DNA of 10,238 bases from Pleurotus ostreatus/Saccharomyces cerevisiae fusant (lineage: Eukaryota > Opisthokonta). A program made the position numbers and the translations under genes. Positions 1 through 8,537 of this stretch are shown piece after piece; the stretch's first letter is position 1, and each line of letters starts with the position of its first letter. Below the pieces are notes generated by a model that was given only the letters and a program-made list of their open reading frames with translations, had not been told where the DNA came from and did no database searches. Where the stretch lies: positions 1 through 10,238 of the forward strand of contig JAMQCK010001265.1 in assembly GCA_024196135.1 (NCBI GenBank), given 5' to 3'.

Positions 1-24
1 ATGCAAGCTAATCGGTGCTCGCAG

Positions 25-965
25 TACAACGAGACTATTCACGACTTGCTTGCCCCGGTCGATAAGAACGATCTCAAGAGCGACAGCTGGGGCCAGGATA
101 AGAAGGGCGAGCAGAAGGAGAAGCATTCCATTAAGCACGATCCAAGGACGGGGCAAACTCAAGTAACAGGTTCGTACTTCTCTATGTTGGACTCGTTGCT
201 CTGCGTGCTGATTCTCTCCTCATCAGGTGCCACCACTCTCCCTCTTCCCTCACCTGCAGCAGTCCGTGGGCTCCTCGCTCGTGCGGCTGCTCGCCGATCT
301 GTCGCTGCCACGATGGCCAACTCTCGATCCAGCCGAAGCCACGCCGTCTTCACCGTCAAGGTCGTCGGCAGGCGAGGTGGCTCTACTTCGGCGGCGCCCA
401 ACGGGTCGACCACGCCACCAGGCGAGCCGCAGTCTCGGGCCGGTAGCGTTGGGAGTGCAGTTGGTGGTGGCGAGACGCGGATTGGCGCGCTCCATCTAGT
501 CGATCTCGCCGGTAGCGAGCGGCTGGCGCATTCGGGCGTTGGCGATGCGGGGCTGGTGAATGGGGTGAACGTGCGGTTGAAGGAGACGCAGGTCAGTGAG
601 ATGGCTGGTGCAGATTCTATCGCGTACTGACGGGCTCGTAACAGGCCATCAACAAGTCCCTGAGTGCTCTCGGAGACGTGATCGCGGCACTGGGCGAGCG
701 AGGCGCCGGCGGGGAGCGCCATATCCCTTACCGAAACTCCAAGTTGACCTACCTCTTGCAAAACTCTCTCGGAGGGAATTCGAAGACCCTGGTAAGCCCC
801 TGATTTTCTCGACCAATGGCTAAACATGATGCTGAACTACGCTCACAGATGATCGTAAACGTTTCCCCGCTGGCGGCACATCTTGGCGAGACGCTGACGA
901 GTCTGCGGTTCGCGACGAAGGTGAACAATACGACGATTGGGACGGCGCGGAGGGTGGTGAAGTAG
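25..965 (+). CDS. Kinesin-14 (Kar3/klpA-type) motor, 3' part, 5' truncated by window edge
   Basis: This is the C-terminal half of a minus-end-directed microtubule motor ATPase that acts on spindle and cytoplasmic microtubules. Exons by eye are 25-169, 227-591, 645-791 and 849-965, giving 257 visible residues that end at a TAG. Introns are 57, 53 and 57 nt, all GT-AG. Bases 1-24 read as the end of an upstream intron (GCTAAT branch site, then CAG), so the ATG at position 1 is fortuitous. In order one sees the YNETIHDLL strand, switch [12 protein letters not shown], switch [16 protein letters not shown] joined across an intron to AINKSLS, then [18 protein letters not shown]. The P-loop lies outside the window. 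The end, [17 protein letters not shown] followed at once by the stop, is the C-terminal-motor arrangement of kinesin-14. A roughly 30-residue Gly/Ser/Pro-rich insertion sits between switch I and switch II. The first intron is a multiple of three without a stop, so frame continuity alone does not reveal it; family alignment does. Confidence 0.95.
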
Positions 966-1142
966 AACTTCCTTCTTTTGGACTTTTGACTGCCCTCGAC
1001 TTCGTTGCGATACTTGACCCATTCGATTCGAATGATGATGTTTTAGTAGTTGAGCTATGCATGTCTTGCCAGAACGATTTTGAGATGTCTTGTAGGCCCT
1101 GGTGATGTTCGAGGGCCTGCTCGAGCGACGTGAACTGTACAA

Positions 1143-2931
1143 CTAATGCTCCCCTGCCTTTCCTTCGGGTCTTCTTGCCGTGAAAGACCCCCGTGCGCGA
1201 ACCTCCTCGACGATGCGCGCTGCGTTTTCTCTACCCTCTTCAACCTTGCCAGGAACTCGCTTACGCCCTGAAAATCGGTCGTCAGCTCGTAGTTCTGACC
1301 ACCGCCCTCGTCAAAACTCACCAACGGTCGCCCAATTCCGCGTGCTCGGTATCCGCAGCGCCTCCGTTTCGACCTCCCAGCCGCAATGCAAGCTCAGGCT
1401 CGCCAGCCACACGCGGTACATGGAGTACCCGCTCGCCACGGTGCCTCCGCCGCCCAAATTGAGACCTTCGACGAAGCCCTCGGGCGTGGGGTATGGCGCC
1501 CACTGCGAGCGCTGGTACTTGGTGTCGAAGGCCCAGGCGCAGCAGGGAATGGAGAGGTAGCCGGAGGCGGAGTGGAGGGTGGCGAGGATGGGGACCCAGG
1601 GCGTCAGCTCGTCGGCGTGGTTGCCGATGAGGAAGGCGTGGGGTGGGAGGAGGGAAGAAGCGGCGGGAGAAGAGGTGTCCGAGGCGGGGTGTGGGAGGGG
1701 AAGAGTGGTGGGAGCACTGGTAGGATCGAAGGCGTGCACGCGGAGGCGAGCTTGCGTGGCGGGTGGGTAGTGGGACCAGGAGGTGCGCGCGCGGACATCG
1801 AAACCGTGGCCGGCGTACCCTTCGCTGACAAGGATGTGGGTGAGAAGGCCGTTGCCGCAGCTATGTGTTTAGTGTCAGCGGGGGATGTGGGCGACTGAAG
1901 GGGGTGCGAGTTACCCTAGGTCGACGAATCCGCCTGGCGGTCGTGGCCACTGCTTCCACGACTCTTGATCTAGAAATTCATCTTCGCGAGCCGTCGGCGA
2001 GCCCGAAGGTGCCTCTTCGGCATACGTATACTTCCAAAGAAGCATCAGATACGTCGCGATCCCTATATCCTGCAGCATCGCCATTATCATCCAGTTCTCT
2101 GCGCACAGGCAAACCCACCCACCTCGAACACATGCTTCAGCGGATCCGTGCTCTCCTGCCACTCGTCCACCAGATGCCGATGACGCTCGCGCATGACGAG
2201 GTACAGATCCTGGTACGGCTCCCTCGGTACAAGGCAGTCGTGATGCACCCGCTTCTTGTACTGCGTGAGCGCGCCCCAGCCGTAGCGATGCGCAGTCTCG
2301 AGGAGTGCGAGACCGGTACGGTACAGGCGGGAGCTGACATCCGTGGGCGTGTCCGAAAGCGGGACGATTTCGAGGCGGAGGGTCGCTTCTTCATTGTCGG
2401 CGGAGGGCGAGATATAGCGAAAGGCGAGATGAAGAACAGCGGGATGGTAGTACGGCAGGGATTCCCCGTCGGGGACGATAGGCGTGAGGACGAGAATAGA
2501 GGGCGTGTGGTCGGCAGGCGAGCGATAGAAGGTGCAGTACTGCTCTAAGGCAGAGTCTCTCCCAGGTCGCCTAGGGAGCAACTTCCGGTGAATGCATCGC
2601 ATCGGAGTCAGGCCGTCGAGCGCCGGTATTCCTTCAGGAAAATCACCTTCCTTGTCAGACAAGCACTCCGATCGCAGGATCAGCGTAGAGTTATACTCTG
2701 GGTGATGTACCATCTGCTCTAGGGAGGTTTCGAACTGAGTAGTGAACGAACTCAGCAGGGATGATAGCAAGATGCCGCTTCAGCTCTCACCAATTCCTGG
2801 GGATATCCGGCGGGGCAGGATAGCAGAGGAGTCCATGTCTGACCTGAGTTATCTTGGATGCAGCCCTTCATCGATGGTGGGCATGGAGTCGGGTTGTATC
2901 TTGGACGCTGACTCGAGGGTTCTGCCATCAT
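1143..2931 (-). CDS. TRM44: tRNA(Ser) (uracil-44-2'-O)-methyltransferase, Trm44 family
   Basis: This is an AdoMet-dependent cytoplasmic enzyme that methylates the ribose of U44 in serine tRNAs. Exons on the minus strand are 2791-2931, 2123-2734, 1915-2069, 1322-1860 and 1143-1267. Introns are 56, 53, 54 and 54 nt, all GT-AG. The total is 1572 nt, or 523 residues. The ATG at 2931 is followed by a second ATG and has an in-frame stop shortly upstream. Visible family blocks are HPEYNSTLILRSE (about residues 60-72), DIGIATYLMLLW (252-263), the AdoMet-binding FVDLGCGNGLL (299-309), LIGNHADELTPW (380-391), the CCAWAFD region (409-415), EALRIPSTRNW (469-479) and the terminal RRPEGKAGEH. A Ser/Pro/Ala-rich stretch (about 351-376) separates two core blocks and looks like a lineage-specific loop. 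The gene converges on the kinesin gene with 177 nt between stops. The 282 nt upstream, before the next gene's stop, presumably hold its promoter; I saw no clear motif there. The identification is from family motifs. Confidence 0.95.
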
Positions 2932-3213
2932 CCAAGCTCCCGCTACCGCCTAGTATACGATGAAAGATCTAGATGGTCGCTAGTAGCGATGTTGGACTTA
3001 AAATTCCAGGGTAGGGTCAAAGTCCATTACCAATTGAAGGAATCGAACGAAAATGACCGTAAGAAGAAAATGTCGAGAAGCTGCTGGTCCCTGTTTGGCT
3101 TTGCTTGTTTCTAACGCCCGTGACCCGCAACCAAAAGAAGTCACGGTTTCCTTATTTCCTTTCTTCTGCTGCATCGCTCACAGCGGTGTTGATTACAACT
3201 TACTGACCATCTC

Positions 3214-4709
3214 TTATGCTCTTTCCTCTCGGTGGCCCACTGTATCAACCCTCTCTATATCCCGAGAAGACGAAGCACTGTCGTCAACATCATCGGCAAC
3301 GATGATTTCTGCGAGCTGCGGGCCCACAAATGTGGCATCCTCGTCCGCATCTTCACGGCCAGAAGACGAATCCGCTTGTGAACCACTGGCACAGTCAACA
3401 CAGCGCATCGCAAGCGATAATTGCGTCGAGCGCAGCTCCTCCATCACAGGGTGGCGAAAAGCTGCGGCGAGGACGATCAAAGCCGTATATATACCCTGGA
3501 ATATACATGCAAGTCAGCCTTAGCACGAATATCTGCGACCTTCACACTGGGACCGTACCGCGAGGGACCGGTAGACCGTTTCGAGCATACTGCCCTCGCC
3601 GCTGGCAATGACCGCGTCGGATAGATCGGTAACGGTGACAACAACGACAAGGTAAGCCGTCTACGCCACAATGATCAGCTCAGAATATTCCATTAAACGG
3701 TGCTGACCGGGCTACGCACCCACATTAGGCAGTACAGAATACCAACCGCCAAAAGGAGGGTTAGCGCCCGCTCCACGCTCGTTGTTTTCGTCAGAGAGCC
3801 CAGAGCTCCCTTCACGTTGCGCTGGTAGCGCCTGCGAACCGGTAGGTAAGATACGCGGGCGGTCAGAGAGCGCGCACCAGACACAACTGCCGACGAGCGT
3901 CGCCGAGAGCAGGTTGGTGAGAACCATAGGTCCGAGCCACACCAGCGTGCGCAGCTTGAAGAACAAGAGATGGCCCGATGATACGCGCCCGCTATGCGAT
4001 CGGTGCCACAGCCCAAGCAGGCCAAGCTCGACCACCACGCCCACTGTGGCCAGTTAGCATCACATCATGATACAGAAGCGGGGGGCCTTACCCACAACCG
4101 AGCCCATGCCCGCAGAGAGCGCAGCCTTTGCCACGCGGCTGCGCGGACACAGAGACCAGGCGCGCCACACCACAATCGCACCATCCACGAGATACTGAAG
4201 GATATAATCAGCCGTCTGACCCTGATAGACGCCCTCACATACATTGCATCGTGTCGCTATGAGAGTGAGGACCTTCTCGCGGGACGCGCTTCCTGTCGTC
4301 TGCAGGCAGTATGTACTAGGTGTCTGCACCGCGTGTATGCGATGCATCCCAAGGAGGGTAACAGCAACGGTCGAACAGATGGCGATGCCTGAGAGCGCCA
4401 GAATAGACAGAAGAGAACAGGTCTGTCGATGCCTGATGGTGCTTGGTTAGTAACATCGAGACTAATGCTCAATGACGGGCTAGGCGATGCTGCATCGCGA
4501 CGCACCCTATAGCGATCCAGGTAGCTGTGACAATAGCCATCTGCACGCCTGCGCGGAGAGCGGATGGCGTGAACGCGAATGACGAGCAAGAAAGGCACGG
4601 CAGCGGACGCACCATAGCATACGCATTCGACCGCGGTTTGCACGATAGCTTCTGTGAGTCCGGAGTGATCGCACACAGAGGGCGGGGTGACAGGTTGGCT
4701 GGAAGACAT
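3214..4709 (-). CDS. Seven-transmembrane protein of a basidiomycete-expanded family
   Basis: The gene model has eight exons on the minus strand: 4613-4709, 4506-4548, 4243-4432, 4092-4194, 3878-4043, 3720-3831, 3559-3660 and 3214-3495. They total 1095 nt, or 364 residues. Introns are 64, 73, 48, 48, 46, 59 and 63 nt, all GT-AG; intron 2 has a consensus TACTAAC branch site. Hydrophobic helices fall near residues 24-46, 53-75, 101-123, 132-156, 176-199, 221-246 and 264-284. Signatures of the family as I recall it are the early YG in helix 1, the D-x-IVVWRAW motif after helix 3 (about 114-123), a TNLLSATLVG helix 5, SVERALTLL...ILYC in helix 6 and GIYTALIVL at helix 7. The tail (about 305-364) is hydrophilic, Asp/Ser rich and presumably cytosolic. 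The function is unknown. A receptor role is sometimes assumed from topology, but nothing here proves it. Intron 3 is a 48-nt in-frame intron with no stop; removing it restores the helix-3 family match. The 43-nt second exon is the weakest part of the model. Confidence 0.8.
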
Positions 4710-4802
4710 GAGTGGAGCGAAAGGAGGGGGGGAAGTGAACGGATGGTAAGGATAGCGAGTGAACGAAAGCTGACGACTTACTTGAACTGATACGCACCAG
4801 CG

Positions 4803-4810
4803 CTTATATA
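4803..4810 (-). promoter_or_regulatory. TATA box (TATATAAG) of the 7TM gene
   Basis: TATATAAG on the minus strand lies about 95 nt upstream of the ATG at 4709. That is a plausible distance for a fungal core promoter with a short 5' leader. The match is seen in the sequence; the assignment as a promoter is inferred from position. Confidence 0.5.
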
Positions 4811-5497
4811 TGCCTCGGCAGCCTATCAAGCGTGAATAGTCGCGCCTCAACGTTAACACGTCTTGAGGGTCGCATCTCCATCGCTGCGCCCGCCCAAGGA
4901 TACCGCCCCATCGCTGCAAGGAGCGCATCCATCCGAGACGAAGGCCTCCATCCTGAGTCACGAGTCATGATCCCAGCATGCAAGATGGATACGAGCTATG
5001 CAGATGATACATAAGTATACAAGAGCGTGAGTCTCGAATCTGGAGCGAAGAGATGGAGCGGGACGTGATTCCGAGTTGAGGTCAGGAACTCAGATGCGGA
5101 AAGCAAGCAAGACGGAGGAAACCTTTCTATCACGTACCGAGTTTTCTCGGGGCTCAGATGGATGGCGACCATACAGACGCCGAACTTGATGGTAGCGGTC
5201 AACATTGTTGTTGATGATTGTTGACAATTTTTTGCGTGATATTGGCACGCGGGCACCTCACCTTCAAGTGCATAGCCAGCCTATATCGAAGGACTAGCGT
5301 CTCATGAGGCCGTAGAGAATGACATGTACTTTGTAGCTGTGCGACGCGAGTAGTATATATAGATCCTTATAGTGCGTACCACTTTCCCGAGCGCCCTTAG
5401 AGCCTGTACAGTGACCGCCGTTTCGCATGCAAAACTGATGCGAAACGGCGTACCTTGCGAAACCACACCGACACGCCGGCCGAGGGGCGCGTGGTTC
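4811..5497. other. Gene-free region between the 7TM gene and the Harbinger element
   Basis: I see no coding frame with family similarity on either strand. Short open frames exist but lack recognisable motifs. Features visible are a T/G-rich patch at 5198-5236 with a GTCAACA/TGTTGAC inverted pair (5198-5204 and 5219-5225), a TA-rich TATATATAG stretch around 5353-5362, and the perfect hairpin at 5416-5450 listed separately. The first part is presumably the upstream region of the 7TM gene. The part after about 5400 may already belong to the transposon, because its outer edge is not resolved. Confidence 0.5.
5416..5450. repeat. Perfect inverted repeat, 13-bp arms, 9-nt loop
   Basis: The left arm CGCCGTTTCGCAT (5416-5428) is exactly complementary to the right arm ATGCGAAACGGCG (5438-5450), with a 9-nt spacer. 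Pairing stops directly outside the arms. It lies about 50 bp outside the outermost convincing inverted block of the Harbinger element, so it could be a subterminal part of that element or flanking DNA. No protein-coding or RNA gene is recognisable around it. Confidence 0.85.
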
Positions 5498-5546
5498 CGG
5501 CGATCGCGCCGCCACGTGGTCCCTCCGGACCCCGAGAGACAGTGGC

Positions 5547-5579
5547 GGCGCGGGTAAGGCGCGGACAAGGCGCGGGCAA
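5547..5579 (+). repeat. Three tandem 11-bp units near the left end of the transposon
   Basis: The units are GGCGCGGGTAA (5547-5557), GGCGCGGACAA (5558-5568) and GGCGCGGGCAA (5569-5579), contiguous and differing only at positions 8 and 9. Short subterminal repeats are plausible binding sites for the Myb-like protein or the transposase of such an element, but that role is inferred. It could equally be a simple GC-rich minisatellite. Confidence 0.85.
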
Positions 5580-5580
5580 A

Positions 5581-5592
5581 TGCTGGCCAGCA
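5581..5592. repeat. 12-bp perfect palindrome TGCTGGCCAGCA
   Basis: The sequence equals its own reverse complement and lies one base after the third 11-bp unit. Half of it (TGCTGGC) recurs at 8559-8565 beside the right-hand inverted block, consistent with a shared subterminal motif. A binding-site role is inference. Confidence 0.7.
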
Positions 5593-5800
5593 GCTCTGTC
5601 TCCCGTTGCCGGTCATGATACCTCAATGATACTTAGGACTGCTTGTACCAAACTTCTTTACCATGCTAATATACAGATGTTCTCCCTCACTGCTGATTTT
5701 GAAGTTGCCACAAATTCAAGGCACCAATCTGTCAAATGCAGCGTCTGTCCCCTGCCTCAAGGCGCATCCAAATTCGTGCTTTTTCTTCCTTCCGCATCCA

Positions 5801-7136
5801 ATGCCCGGGAAGGCGCAGCTCACTCGGGACAAGCGCGCCGCAGAGCGCCGTGGAGAAGACAAGGAGTCGAAGAATGCCTCGTGGACTGCGGAGGAAGAGG
5901 AGGCTGCAGCCCAGTACTTCAAGGAGCAGAAAGCGAAGGCAGGCCAGGGCGGCAACTTTCCTGACGATGTCTTCAACGGCTGCGCGAAGGCTATCGCTCA
6001 CTTGCGCAAGCGTGGCGCGGTGAAGACGGGGAAGCATGTGAAGGCCAAATACCGAGAAGTACGTACTTCAATCGTCGTGCGTTCCCACAGATCCTGACTT
6101 CATGCAGTTCCGGGTCAACTGCTACGTGATACGGATGATCAGGAAGAGGTCTGGGTGGACCTACTCGATCCAGAATGGCGCCGATATCGATAAGTCCAAC
6201 GAAGCTCTCTGGATCGAGTTCATCGACGGGCTTGAGGCCACGTACCGAACCGCCGCCAACAAATTCAGAAACAAGGGCTGGCCGCTGTTTGACAAGATCA
6301 ATGAGATCTTGCCGGAACGTGCGAAGGGCAAGCGCGCATACTACGCTAGCCGCCGCCAGACTCAGCCGCCGCCCGATCCGGAGCTAGATGACGGGAGCGA
6401 TGAGGATGGTGGTGATGCCACTGCTGAAGGTAGTGACAAGGAGGGTGCAGCTGGTACGGGCGATGGAGAGGATGCCCTGGACAGTCCCTCGGTGCGTGCA
6501 TAGCGCCCTTCCCACCGCTCGATTCTGACGATAATCCAGCAGGAAATCGAGTTCACGAGTGCGCAGCCTCTCTCCCCCTCTCAAGTTGCCCCACTGGCGC
6601 CACCGCCGCGTCCCTCTACCCCTCCTCCGGGAGCTGATGTCCCGGGGCCTGCATCTCCCTCCTCTGCTCGCGTTGGGGACAAGCGCACACCATCGTCTCC
6701 CGTTACCCACCGTCACGTTGAGAAGAAGCGATCTCGTCCCGATCCGAGCCTCTCTACTCCTCCGGTCCCTCCCCCCTCATTGGCAGCATCAACTCAGACC
6801 GGGAAATTCACTGCACCGGTTGCGATGATGGCGATCTCGCGCGCACTCGAGAGTCACGGGCTGAACGTGAAGGCAGGACTTGAGGCGCATTCCAATGCGG
6901 TCCAAGACACGCCGAAGCGTCTCAACAAGGCATACGAACGCGTACAGCAGCTGGAGACCTGGCTATCGGAAGACGACACGCTCACGCTCTTCGAGGCATT
7001 TCAGGAGAATCCCCGTGTCGCAGATGCGTACATGGCTATCAAGGAGGACAAGACGGAACTGCGCAAGAAGTGGGTGTACAGGCGTCTGGGAAAGGAGTAT
7101 CCAAGGGTTCCAGAGGAGGAGGATGTGTTCTCGTAG
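5801..7136 (+). CDS. Harbinger-associated Myb/SANT-like DNA-binding protein
   Basis: In PIF/Harbinger elements the partner protein binds element DNA and helps bring the transposase into the nucleus and to the ends. Exons are 5801-6058, 6108-6491 and 6540-7136 (the last could begin at 6543 because CAG CAG gives two acceptors). They total 1239 nt, or 412 residues. Introns are 49 and 48 nt, GT-AG. The N-terminus is highly charged, then ASWTAEEEEAAAQYF (about 26-40) opens a trihelix Myb/SANT-like fold that continues through KAKYREFRVNCYVI and SGWTY (about 81-105). WPLFDKINEIL (about 144-154) closes the family domain. An acidic stretch (about 179-210) and a long Pro/Ser-rich linker with basic patches (KKRSR) follow. 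A charged helical C-terminal block (about 295-412) includes Leu-rich amphipathic segments. An in-frame ATG at 5663 has a better start context; the later start is preferred because the extra 46 residues look like pyrimidine-rich leader. The gene ends 11 nt from the transposase stop on the other strand. Confidence 0.85.
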
Positions 7137-7147
7137 TTAGACTGTAT

Positions 7148-8398
7148 CTACGCTGACAGGTAGCGCTGGTAATCATCCCACATTGCCTGGGCTATCTCAT
7201 CCCTCTTGCGCTTGACACGCCGCGTCTCTGCACGGTCCGGAACCCTGGCCGCCAGCTCACCAAACTCCGAAAGGTCCAGCGGCTGGCGGTCAATGTATGC
7301 TGCTGCCGACCGATCAATCTCCTCCACTATCCCTTCCACCTCGGTGAAGTCGTACTTGATGATGAAGTTGTGCAGGGCGGCCAGTGCTGCGGGAAGCATA
7401 GCTTGGTACGCCATGTCCAGCTCCGGAGGTGCGGTAAGAATCCTCCAGCGCCTCTTGACCACCCCGAAGATGCGCTCAACGACATTCCGCGCCTGTGCGT
7501 GACGAAGATTGAAGAGTTCTTCTTTGTTGACAGGCCTAGGAAAATAAGTAAACTAGAAGTACAGAGACAGATCCCACGACTTGCCTGACATCAGCGCGCC
7601 CCCACTCAGCCAGATGATAACGATGGCCGGTGTATGGTGTGAGGAGGAAGTCGGTGAAACCAAATCCCGCATCGGCCAGGTAGTATTTACCTGGCGGAAC
7701 ACGCAGGTCATTGAAGCGCGCATGCGTCCAGAGTGTCGTGTCTGCTGCGCAACCTTCCCAGCCGCCAAGCATATACTGGAAGCGCATGTCGAAAGAGGTG
7801 CAGGCCAGACAATTCTGGGTGATACCGCCCTTTCTATTGCGTGCCGTGTCGATCTCGGAGGCGGGAGGATTACAATTGATTTGTGTGCCGTCTATTGCGC
7901 CAAGGACGCCCTTGAAGTACGGCCAGAGCTTCCCCCTGCTATTGAGAATATAATCCGGTACTGGGGTGTCGACGGTGGGGAGTTGGACATGGGTAGAATA
8001 GAAAGGATCGGTGGCTACAGCAACAAGGATCTTCTTGAAATATCTACACATTGAGTGAGTATACGGCACAGCGAACTTCATAGCACATACTTCGAGATAG
8101 TCACCGTAGAATGCTGAAAGCGCTCCCCAACATGTCGGAGACTGAGACCCGTGACGCAGGTGTACAGGAAGATAGCTGCCTGCTCCTCCATCGAGATATG
8201 GTCACGTGGGTTTTCCAAGCCAAGATCGCGGAGATGCTGGACAAAAAGAACAAAGACATGCAGGTGCATCCCAAGCTCGCAGTGTATGCGATCAGGATGA
8301 CCAGCCATCAGCTCGTCAACCCAGTCCTGGCCAGACAGCTTCGAGGTGTGGTTACGAGACCTGCTTGTCAGGTTTCGTTTTACAGGCCTAATTTTCAT
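7148..8398 (-). CDS. PIF/Harbinger transposase (DDE_Tnp_4 superfamily)
   Basis: This nuclease cuts and pastes its own element. Exons on the minus strand are 8091-8398, 7585-8043 and 7148-7535, totalling 1155 nt and 384 residues, a usual size for the family. The N-terminus carries the helical DNA-binding region: TSKLSGQDWV, GHPDRI, EEQAAIFLYTCVTGLSLRHV and GERFQHSTVTIS joined by splicing to KYFKK. The catalytic core shows GAIDGTQI with D154, KYYLADAGFGF with D227 and RNVVERIFGVVKRRW with E276, so the D-D-E triad is complete. Other family marks are GWEGCAADT (about 197-205) and ELFNLRHAQARN (about 262-273). Intron 1 is 47 nt GT-AG. Intron 2 is 49 nt and appears to use a GC donor. The GTG just upstream of the ATG at 8398 and a longer open frame allow some doubt about the start. 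No stop or frameshift breaks the frame, so the gene may be functional. Confidence 0.92.
7536..7584 (-). other. GC-AG intron 2 of the transposase gene
   Basis: The protein runs from WGRADVR to PVNKEELFNLRH. The only junction that joins these frames with a normal-length intron is AG|GCAAGT at the donor (first intron base 7584) and TTCCTAG|G at the acceptor (last intron base 7536). Every GT in the stretch begins a codon of the upstream frame and so gives the wrong phase for this acceptor. GCAAGT after AG is the known consensus for the minor GC-AG class of U2 introns. Confidence 0.75.
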
Positions 8399-8537
8399 CA
8401 CGGAATGACATCCAAGCGGCGCGTTCCCGATTGGGACAATATGTGGCGCACGTCTTTTCTGCTTCGCTCGCAGCTCTTTTCTTATGCCAAAATTCGTGTG
8501 TGTTGCGTGGATTCGGACGCATCAGAATATGTTCTTA

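Larger units (their letters stand above)
5498..5628 (+). repeat. Left terminal inverted region of the Harbinger element (diverged)
   Basis: From outside inward this holds CGGCGAT (5498-5504), CACGTGG (5513-5519), a GC-rich stretch with three 11-bp tandem units, GCCAGCA (5586-5592), GTC (5612-5614) and GATACCTCAATG (5617-5628). The same blocks occur in the same order on the reverse strand at the right side of the two transposon genes. The left copy is about twice as long as the right one, the extra length falling mainly around the tandem repeat. The alignment was made by eye. The 12-bp block alone is unlikely to be chance; the outer blocks are supportive but short. Confidence 0.55.

Noticed and set aside
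1..3. ATG at position 1 as start of the kinesin gene
   Set aside because: A kinesin motor cannot start at YNETIHDLL, and bases 1-24 have a branch site and CAG acceptor of an intron.
159..827. 222-residue minus-strand open frame
   Set aside because: Antisense to the kinesin motor exons; the translation has no family features.
1386..1898. 170-residue plus-strand open frame
   Set aside because: It lies antisense to TRM44 exon 4 and is Gly/Arg/Val-rich low complexity, as expected from the complement of GC-rich coding sequence.
1865..2548. 227-residue plus-strand open frame
   Set aside because: Antisense to TRM44 exons 2 and 3, which have clear family motifs; no motif on this strand.
4257..4961. 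234-residue minus-strand frame as a single-exon protein
   Set aside because: Only the part from the ATG at 4709 to 4613 fits the 7TM family; the rest of the frame crosses introns and loses the helices that appear after splicing.
4996..5256. Short minus-strand open frame of up to 86 codons
   Set aside because: It begins at a GTG, with the first ATG leaving about 69 residues; no recognisable motif, introns or neighbours support it.
5416..5450. Hairpin read as an intrinsic bacterial-type terminator or a tRNA gene
   Set aside because: The genome is clearly eukaryotic, there is no T-run, and no cloverleaf or T-loop consensus surrounds it.
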